From Stichopus chloronotus (taxonomy: Eukaryota > Echinodermata > Holothuroidea > Aspidochirotida > Stichopodidae): 64,000 nucleotides of DNA. Position 1 is the stretch's first letter. Each line of letters begins with the position of its first letter. Location: positions 9,995,896-10,059,895 of the forward strand of contig CM037842.1 of NCBI GenBank assembly GCA_021234535.1. Reading direction: 5' to 3'. Below the pieces are notes generated by a model. That model saw only the letters and a list, made by a program, of their open reading frames with translations. It was not told the DNA's origin and ran no database searches. The position numbers were made by a program, and so were the translations under genes. Below, piece after piece: positions 48,090 through 58,500 of the stretch.

Positions 48090-48790
48090 CTTTAGGGTGT
48101 TCAGAAATCCTGCGTCCCAAACCAAAAATCTCCCGGATTTGATCCAGACGTCATGTACATGTTTAAGGTGTCACTTGCATAGTATCACAATGACAAACCA
48201 TCAATATTTGGTACATATGTATGACAATCTGTCGCGGAGAAGCATTTTGCAAGTTTCTCAAAATGGGCCAAAGGGTCCCCAGTGAAATTTGGATCAGAAC
48301 TACTTTAACAGCATAAACAGAAGGATCAATATGACAAGTATTTAGGACTGTGCATGACCGTCTATAGGATGCTGTCAACTCTGTTTAACATTAATTAAAG
48401 AAAAGAGCTAAGTATTTTGCAGTATTAGACAAGACAGACCGTAGCCCCAATCTTGAGATTTCTACCCAAATTTCCCGAACACCCCAAAGGTGCCACCTAA
48501 GTATTAATATGACAAAGCATTAACATTGTAAACGAGGATCTGTAGGAAGAGAGGGGTCCTGCAGAATTTTATAAAATGGGCCATAGGGTCCGTACGGGAC
48601 TTATATGAGACCATATACGATCAAACATTCATGAACATAATAAAGATATCACTTACAACATATCTTGATGACAAACCATTTATTTTGTACATGGCAATCT
48701 GTACGTATAAAAACTAAAAACATTTTACAGAATCTCGTAAAATGGACAATAGGTTCCAGAGAGGACCATGAATTAAAATGTCCTGGACAT
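48090..48790 (+). repeat. Tandem array, ~160-bp unit, about 4 copies
   Basis: The ordered blocks AT-ACAATGACAAACCAT, TTTGGTACAT, GACAATCTGT and AAAATGGGCCA-AGGGTCC recur. The AAATGGGCC anchor lies near 48262 and 48577, with AAATGGACA at 48740; a decayed copy around 48320-48400 fills the double gap, giving a period of about 158-163 bp. The unit is not related in sequence to the 22.05-23.03 kb array despite the equal length. Confidence 0.75.
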
Positions 48791-48836
48791 CATGTCCCAG
48801 TCCCCACGAAAGACTGGGTGGACGTTTGAAGCAAAT

Positions 48837-49069
48837 AAAGCAAGGAATTTGCACTAAGAAGCATTTTGAATTATTGTGATTGGATAGTGGCTCGTGCATT
48901 AAAGGGGTTCTCGTATGACGACATAAACTACCTTGTAGAAAAGTCTTTAGGAGAGTTTTTCAAGAAGCTTCTAACGTTTGATCGCATAACAATGAAAGAC
49001 GTCCCAAGGACACCAAAGGCAGACAGAAATTTGTCCAAACGTTTAGCAAAAAGTTTCCATGAGTTGTAG
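48837..49069 (+). CDS. Unidentified 75-residue reading frame, protein-like
   Basis: The frame is open from 48837 to the TAG at 49067-49069. The sequence is protein-like: hydrophobic heptads, a GFSYDDINYLVEKSLGEFFK segment, then FDRITMKDVP and a basic C-terminus ending AKSFHEL. There is no upstream ATG in a good context and no strong acceptor; an AG sits at the left edge (AAAG/CAAGG). It could be the last exon of an upstream plus-strand gene, or part of a transposon. I do not recognise the family. It ends 155 bases before the first Ig exon of the plus receptor, in a separate frame. Confidence 0.4.
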
Positions 49070-49224
49070 TCTTCTTGTCATGACCTCTTTAAAACTGCTT
49101 TAAAGAACAAATGATACACTGGAATGTATCCTTAAGTCATAACGTTGCATTGAAGATATTAAACCTAAGACTAAAGTAGGGGAGAGATAAAGTTAGATAG
49201 CTTTTCTTTTCTTCATTTTTGAAG

Positions 49225-49518
49225 TTTCATCGATATTGGTAAAGAACCCAATCCTCGGAACTTATTCGTCTGGCAGTTCAATACGGGTAACTTGTATCAG
49301 CAATCTTCCAGAGACGGTCATATGGAAGATCTCTACCGGCGTTATTTTGTTTAATTGGGATGCCAAATATTGCCATGACGAGAAATATGACAATTTTAAA
49401 GTTGAAGCTGTAGACAAACAGTCCACAATCATCATATCTGAGGCAACAATTGATGATGAAGGAGAATACGTCTGCAGTGACACAACTGGGAGTGAAATGA
49501 TCCAAGTGAAGATTGAAG
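49225..49518 (+). CDS. Receptor exon: first Ig domain (V-type)
   Basis: Exon of 294 bp, phase 1 in and out; acceptor ATTTTTGAAG, donor GTATTT. V-set landmarks: SSIRVTCISN (first Cys), TVIWKISTG (Trp), DDEGEYVCSDTTG (second Cys). Same length as 40327-40034 and clearly homologous. The open frame runs past the donor to a stop at 49610, but the donor and homology place the exon end at 49518. Confidence 0.9.
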
Positions 49519-52500
49519 GTATTTGTAATTTAAGATGCATTGAAGAAGCTCTGTATATGAGGTTGCTGTCGGTAGCGTTATATCAAGGAAGAAATCTAGC
49601 CACTTTTTAGAAAGATTTTAAGGGCTGTAGTGATTGCTCGGCTGAGTGACAATGACTCTTGTTACAATGAAAGCAAGAAAGTGTCTATCATAAAAGAAAC
49701 TAACTTAATTCTGTTTTATTGACGTTTGCTTTCGGAAAGAATTTGAGTGATTTTGCATGTTTTTTTTTCCTGAAAGCTGCCCATGCTGATTCCGGTAAGG
49801 TTGGTATTGTGTTTAATTCTATCATTGAGCACAGTGGCTGAGGCGCGGCATCTGGAGTTTGTGCTAGATTCAAGCGCATTGAGGTCATTACTTATTACTC
49901 AATTAATACAATATAAAAAAACATTAACAAATTTCAGACAGGGATGTCCCTGATGGTTTGCACAGGAATATCCATCTTTGATTATTTGAAATGCATTGAC
50001 AGGAGGGTATGTGCTTACAAAGATGTTATAATTGGATCTGCATATATAAAACTGTCGTTCATTAACTTATCTGACTTGGTGACCTCGGACATGTGAGTGT
50101 TAACCTCTCGCATTTGGATTACTCTCAAAGTCCTCAGATTGCCATATGCTTGATATTTATCCGTTAATTGAACTAAAAATCGAGGAAACGCTGTCATCGT
50201 TTGCGGAAGTTTTGCGTGTTATTTGAGATACACTCCACAGCTTAAATGTTATATTCGACATACGGATGAAAAGTACATAGGACAATAAAGAAGCTTCTTT
50301 TATTGCATGAATAAAGAAGAAAGTGAAAGTTTACATACAATAATGCGCAAAGTAAATCTCATCCCTATCGTTATCCATTATCATTCGTTCTCACACACAT
50401 GTTATGATGAACATCTTTTACGGCACGTGCATACATGTATGTACACACAAGTGCACTCACCGTTTAAAGAATTTCTTAACCTTATCAGTAAATTTTTTCA
50501 CGTTATCGGTTCACAGAATGTTTACATGAACATACATTATATTAACATATTATGTAGGCTTGATGGCATTATGTGATATACGAAGAGAAAACGCAAATGC
50601 ACTTGGATACATATACAAATGACACATTGGAAACAGTGAGTTTAAAGTATCGCTCATATGTAACTCTGCATTTAGTTAGGTAGCAGAACTGAGTTTAAAT
50701 TTCAGCGAATTACAATGCACATAAGGGTAATTCTGGCACTAAAAGTGTAAACACCGTTCTGTGGATTCTGTTGTTTATATTGCATGTGCAGCCCTGATGT
50801 GTTTAATGGAATGATTCAGTGCACATTGACTGTTCGACGGATGGATTGACGTATCCATGGTAAGTCGATATATAGGTTCCTAGATCGATCTCTAGATCTA
50901 CAGCTTGATTAATAGACAGATACATCGATGAATATATGGTTTGATGGATTAATGTGTGGATTACTTGATAGATTGGTAGACCAATAGCTCCATACATCAA
51001 TCAACGTAGATCAATATACAGATCGATAGGTACTGATCGAAGTATCGATTGCTATATAGGTTCGACAAAATATATATCGATAGAGAGGTTCAATAGAGTT
51101 AATGATAAATAGGTAAGTAGACAGATAGACAGACGGACGAATGGGCAGATCAACAGATAGACAGATAGAGGACAGATAGAGAGATCAAAACTAGACAGAT
51201 CAAAACTTGATAGAACGACCGACCACTAGATAACTACCAGCTGTATTGATGTAGATGTTTCTTGATATGTTCATACATTGATGTGAGATTCTTACACATG
51301 AGTATTTCTGAAAATAAAGTGTTTGATGAAATATTAACAAATTTTAAATCTTCCAGTTCAACCTACGGTGTATCTGTCAGTTCACGGACCCTACGAACAC
51401 GAAGGACTTCTTCAAAATTCAACAAGACTTAATATTTCCATATCATGTCTTGCTGAAGGAGCCAGACCCGAAGTGTCAATTCAGTTTCGAATCTCAAACG
51501 GTAGATGGATGCCACCTACCACTAAGAAGACCACACGTCGTGGACTATTATTTGACACCAGGGCGGAGCTTATGATTGACTTAAGCGACCGACATAATGT
51601 ACAAGTGTTAGAATGCCAGACATATGGGCAAGTCAGTGTAGGGAATGTGAGCCACTCGCAGACGTTATGTAAGTTTTTCTCTTCAGAAAATGCAATACAA
51701 CATATCATATTATTTGTTACCTAACCATGAGCTAATTGCTTTACTGGTATAATCGCATCGCAAATAAAGAATGTGCACAGTGATACAGTTTTACCTAGAA
51801 GAACCAAAAAATCAATGCTGGTGACTACATTTGATATACTGATATTCATTTTGATACAATTTGATATACTTTTGAGACACATTCATAAACACATATCGAT
51901 ATTTCGCCATGATCTGACCACATGAAATGGCTGGCAGAAGACCAAATAAGTGGACGCATAACGCATGGGTGCACTTACGCTTGCTACAAATGGAAATATC
52001 AGCAATTGTTTAACCTTAAGTTGGTAGCCTTATTTCTTTACAACAACACCAATCTGCCAGCTAGAAGCAACCGCCACTGACGCGAATTGCAGTTGCATCT
52101 CTTATCCACCGGTGCATAGGTATATTTTCACGATAAATTGAGAAAGAACCTTTGACAGCAACACGCATGTTCTCAATGATTTTGACGACTATGTAAACAT
52201 GACTTGCTATGGACTTAACTTTATTGGGATTGGACAGTCCAATACCATCATAGCAAATTCCAACAAGGGTGAGTAAGTAATAGTGTAACTCACACTCCAC
52301 ATATTTCCACATGTCGTATAAATTATTAACGGTGATATTTTTAAACAACAATCGTTTAAGTAGGTAATCTATAAATGTTAGTTTTAAAAAACATATATTT
52401 ACATAACAATTACCAGGACCTCTCAGTTGAGTGAAAGTTTGCTTCCTTCCTTTATTGACACCACATTTAAAAATAGAAGGGCCATTGGCAGTTTCGAAAC

Positions 52501-55500
52501 TAGTGTATCATTTCAAGACGAAAAATAATCCCCAATCTTAGCTAAAATGGTGTTACTCTACTAGGAAGTTTCAAGCAAGAGTACTGAATATTTCACCAAA
52601 AGCTAGTCAGCATTGAGAATGAAATACGTAATGCTGAATAGTTGTCAGTTGCAAGTTCGAACTGTTTTTAGTTGAAAACTCATATGCATTACGAAACATA
52701 TTTACGATTACTCTTCCAACAGTTGTTTAAATAATCTCAAAGCAATACAAAAAAGATTGTAATTGGATAACAAGTGGTACATTAAATAATGTTCAGTTTT
52801 ACAGTGAGCACAAGCAATTTTGTAAGAAATGTTTGTGTTAGATTTGATTTACTCATTAATTGATTGTTGTTATAGCTTGATCCTCTCTTGGCTAATCAGG
52901 CAGTTTCTTTTTCATAGCATTCTACATATTTTCAACTCAAATGTATTGTTCACTCGTGAAGCAACCGTATACTGCTACAATCATTAAGACTCTTTACTAT
53001 AAAGACTAACAAAATAATTGTCCTATAAAAGTTATAAACCCAGGGTGAATACTTTTATTTAATGAAAGCTTGTTTCTACGAGCCTGTAAATACAATATAC
53101 TTTTGATCAATGAATCTAAGTTTAACTAAATTTAGTTGTGTAAACGTAACTTGGCTGTGAGGACTCTCAGCAGACTGTTTACCCACAAATTACATAATGA
53201 AAGCAACAGATAAATAAAAATAAAAGATTGCCAAGTTACTTGGTATGAAACTGATACCAAATAGTAACACTTTTTGCTAAATTTCAGAATATTTATGGCT
53301 CGTCGTGATTGGAACAATGGGACTCGTTTCCTGTATACTTCTCGTTGGTGCTTTTTCCAAAGTAGACGGAAGTGAGTATAGGTATACCGTTTCCATTCAT
53401 AATAGACTGAGGATATTTTGCTCTGTTGAATGAAAATCATTAGTTCGGCAGTTACATGTAAACGATGGTGTGTGAGAATATTGATAATTTCGTATTCATC
53501 AGTCAAAAGTTTCTTACACCATTAAAAAGATGCAATCTTTCATATTTCAATGCAATATTTCATATTTGAAATAATTTGATCCATGATGATGGTAAAGATT
53601 TCTAGAAGTTTGACTAGGCAACCTATGTCACGAAACAATTTAGACATTATTAAAGTAAATGATCGCTTGAAGAAACGAATATTTTTGGTGCATTTTTTGT
53701 GTATTCAAATGACCTTACACTTTTCACTGAGGGGCACTGAATAGTCTTGCTTAAAAAGAATGCAAATTATTACCAATCATCCGGAAGTGTGTATATGTCT
53801 AAAATTGCTGAATAGAAGTACTGCAGCATACAACTATTACATTGAAAAATAATGGAAAAGTATGCAGGGATTGCTTGAAAGACGTCTTAGCTTGAGTGTT
53901 TTATTTTGATTCACAAAGTGACGTTGTAGGTAATATTTTCATGTATAATATCCCAGTATAAGCAAATTATCACCAGGATTAGAATTGGTATCAAACTGTT
54001 AGAATCGTAGAGGAACCTTTCCTACACTATGCTTTTACTGTCAGCTGGCCTGTGAGGGAGTAGGGCATACAAGTAGTTACAATTCTCGAACACCGGGGCT
54101 TTCAAAAACTTGTGCACTTATGACTCCCTTGAATACTATACGGCACACATGACCTTTCAGAACGTAAACGAATCTTATAATGCATTTTCCTCACATTGTG
54201 TCCCATGTGTTATTAGCAGTGAAAACAAGTGTCGAGAGAACATACATTGGGAAGTATTTTTTTGTCAAAGGGCACTCTAAGTTTCTCTTCCGTGTAATGT
54301 ATAGTTGGGACAATGTTTGCCCAATGATGTTCAAAATGTTCTCATTTTCTTTTGTTTTTGTGGAAAGGAAATTCTCAATTTGCCAGTGAGACATTTGGAC
54401 TTCATCGTGTTGTATGAATGTAATTAATTATATTAAAATTCTTTGCTCATACACTGAATGACTTTACGACTTAACTTTTGTGTAGTAGTTTTTAATATCC
54501 CAAACTGCATCAATGTCCTGTATTTGATCTAAAATACACCATGAAACATAAGCACAATCATTGCTACATTTCCACACTACATATTGTTCTTATTTATTCT
54601 CTTGAATTTTTTGTGAAACTTGATTGAGAAATTTTGAAGATATTTGTCTAGTTCCCAAAAAGAAGAAAATCTTTTGCGTAATTTATTAGTGTGTCACAAA
54701 TTCAAAATTCGTAGTGCGACATATTTAAAATGTCTGCGTGGTCCTGTAGTAAAAAATCATTGTCTGTTTTAATGTACTTAGGCATTCGCTTCATAAAGTC
54801 GGAGCGTAAAGTGAAACACGGGGCACCCGTTAGCTGATGGACAATGCATTACCTCGAAAACTAGACGCAATTCAAAAATGGAAATGATCGCGCAGTAATG
54901 CCTTTTATCTTTTGGGCTTTTGCTTAGCACGTCTTCCAAATCATCTGCTGTTAGTGTATAAAAAATTAATATGAAGTGAGAAAGTTTGAATAAGTTATGT
55001 TATCAAGGTTGAAATAAACAGGTCATTCTTTATTGGCTATATCGTCAGACGGGTTCAAGAAGACCATTGCATAATGACCATAATACATTACTGATGTAAT
55101 TTGACCGATTTGTTATTACTTAAAGATGACAAAATAATGGAATATAAGTCAACATTCAACATGCATGTCCTTCAAAGAATGATCTGTCATTTATAAAAAA
55201 AAGTAATTCCCAAGGAGAATTTCAAATTTCTATTTTTTCGTAATGGACAAATGGTATCCAATATTACCCTTTGTGTTACATACGTTTATCCAAATAGTGA
55301 ACACAGTTGGACAGTACATACTTTTTCTTAAATACAGCTCAAACAACAACAGCAAGAGACGCGTAAGTTGCTACACATTGTCTTTTTGATGTTCAATTCA
55401 ACATACAAGTTCTTTCTTAGCCTTATGGAATTATCTGAAAATCGACATCAACATATCGACGGATAACAAAGTTTGTTATTATATCGTTTTTATTTTACCT

Positions 55501-58500
55501 AGGAAAACACAAGTAAACATACCTTAATTCGCTTCCTTAAATTTGCCTGTTTGAAAATTTGGCCTGGGATTATAGCCTCCTGTTGTAAATATTGGTCTGG
55601 GTGCATCGATAAGTTTTGAAAAAACAACCCCTGAATATAATTATGGAATTGTGACATGATTGCCATGGCAATTCAATCAAGACCTTTAAAGTGTATATTA
55701 AATACAGATGTTACTATTTTTTCTTTTTCATCTAGAGATCAAGATCATAGCTTACCCCAGATAATGGACACTACTGACAGACTTTCAATGAGTATTGAAC
55801 AACCAGGCAAACAGTTGTTCCTTTTTAAGTTACAAAAGATAATTACGTCCAAATAGTTGTATTCTGTGTAGCAATACGTAACAAAGACTTAGGGTGTAAG
55901 TTACATTTTTATTTTATCCACATTGTTCATTAAAGGGAGATTATGCAGTCAATTACCAAGTTGATGATACCAAGTCAGGAGAGCAGTAGCCCTTGCCCAG
56001 TATAAATTGCCTTTAAGTCAACATAACAACGTATTATAAAATATTCCAAAAACAAGTGCATGCTATTATTCCAAGTTCATTTAGAAACCATAACTGACAG
56101 TTTAATTTCATTATCAAATCTAACTTGGTAATGTGCTGTTACACTCGATTGCTTGTTGTTTGGTTTGAATTTTCACAGCTTAAATTTCTTGTGAAGTGAC
56201 CTGTGTTTTGAAATGTGCAACTTAAACTGGAATGATTTATCGAATGTTCTGATTTATAAACGATATGTACCAAATGAGTTTTATAATTGGTAAATTCTAA
56301 TTTGCTAGTACATGTTCACCGACAACCACGGAAACGCCTTAGCAGTCATTGCTAAGTGTGACATTTTCATTGGAATGTATTTCATAGGCAGTGGATGAGA
56401 TGCAAGGTCTGAATATAGAACCTACTTCTTCCAGTGCTCTACGTTTCTAGCTTGATAGCCACGGTATTCAACATCCATATTACAATTGAAAGTCTATCAT
56501 CATGTACGTCAACTGTACGTCACCAATTCCACAAGAATCCCCGAACTCTAGTTACCATTTACTGGAACATTTCTCCCGGCGATTACAAAAAAAAAAAAAA
56601 ACCCCAAAACAAACGTTTCAACATTTTTTATCTTGTTCTTGTAAACATGTAAACATCATAATTCTCGTCATAATCACGAAAATATCTAAATACAGTTAAC
56701 ATGAGGGTCCATTTTTTTTTCTACAGTTTGTCAAACACTAATGCCTGACAGGACCAGGTAGGTTCTTTTTCTGTCCAAATCAAAACTTTCAAAGAATGAT
56801 CAGTTGCAAATTATACTTTATCCAAAGGCTTTTATTTCTATTGTAACACATGTCTTACATTTAAGTAAATGTGACACATTACACTTGTAATTCTTAATTC
56901 TTATATTGCTTCATTTTCGGAAAAACAAAACCACATACACGAATTTGTAGTAATTAAGTTTTATCCTTGGGATGGTGCATAAGAGTAAAACATATCATTC
57001 TTAGGAACATAGATCTATCAGCACCATGCTGAACATACGTACAGTTTCTATATACTTCTACTGGCTAAAATAATAAGCATGGAAATGCTCTGTATTATAA
57101 TACACCAACTGAGGTTGCGATTTCACCACTTTAATACACCTCCAGTGTTAAGTCTTGAAGGCAGCTTACAATATAAGTTATTACTGTCAATGGATTATAT
57201 GTATTGTATTTTCGAACTGCGAACGAACAACTGCGCTCTATACGTCAAAAATCATATCGGTGCATGACATTCATACAGAACAGTTCAAAAAGCAATAGAT
57301 CTATATTTCTCTCCTGATCATGTAAGGCACATAATACATTCATATATTCTTCACAGAATTTTGCAGCATTAGTAACATTTACTGTTGTAAAGCTGTAAAG
57401 AATGTTTAATTTTTCATAGGCTGCAACATGATTGAGCAGTGATTAAATTTAAACACGATACATATGTTCATACAATGGGACACTACATTTTCATTCTTCA
57501 GGAAAAACCTATCATCTTCTTACTCTGAAGGAAAGTACATCGCAACTAGCGACGACAGTAAGTTACTTGAATGCAACAACTCCGGTCGTTGTGATAATGT
57601 AATTCTCTTTAAAATGCAGTTTTGCAGAAGTGGACATGGAGGCATTTGAAATAATAACGATCGATTATCGCAAAATATGCAAAAAAAAAAAAAAGAAGTC
57701 AAAAGACATATATTTCTAACAATCAATTTTTGTTCTAGATTACTATTCTGCCCAAGAGCAGAGAGCAGAGGAACGGATAGATTCTGAGAACGATCTTTCT
57801 AAAGTGGTATGTATAAAAGCGGGAACAGTACACGAACGATGGATGGGATCTGTCAACCTTTCGAGGGAAACAGCAAAGTGTGTGATAATAACAACTCTCA
57901 CAGGTTAGTAATGGAAACTGGAGATCCCTGAGATATTCTGTGAAGGCAATTATTCCTATGTAAAAATTCAGTCTTGCTTACTTCTAGTAGAATGTTTTTG
58001 TGTGCTCACAGTTTAGCTTTTCCTGACACAAAAACATTGGATTTTTTTTTTATTAAAAATGTCATTTTGTTTCCAAAGTTGAACAAAAATTTTTGAAAGC
58101 AGGAGGAAGTCACTGACTAATGAGAAACTAACTAACTGGAAAACATCGACGCGAAACGCATTTCGCTTCGCTTTCCTTTGACTTGGCAATTTTTATTTCT
58201 GATTTCATGCTTACGCTGCACACTCGTGTGTAGGTAATTGTTCTAACTTTAAGACCATCCGACTCACATAGTGAATACAGTCTCTTCTCTGCGTTGGAAA
58301 CCCTTTTACCGTAGTAACTCTACCTGAATCGGATATCAAAACCTCAGCATTACTGTTTGTTTTCTTAAAACACAGCAGCTTGATACAGTTGTAATTGTAT
58401 TTAGCTACATAAATCAATGTCAATGTTTCCATTGATGTAGCAAGATGTGATCTCATTTAGTGGGCACTTTACAGAATGAAATGAAAAAACAATATCAAAG

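Noticed and set aside
53132..53506. 124-residue minus-strand frame
   Set aside because: It is antisense to the transmembrane exon of the plus receptor, which has splice sites and correct phase.
54180..54394. Complementary frames of 69 and 67 residues in the plus-receptor intron
   Set aside because: They are opposite-strand shadows of each other with no domain and no splice-phase match to neighbouring exons.
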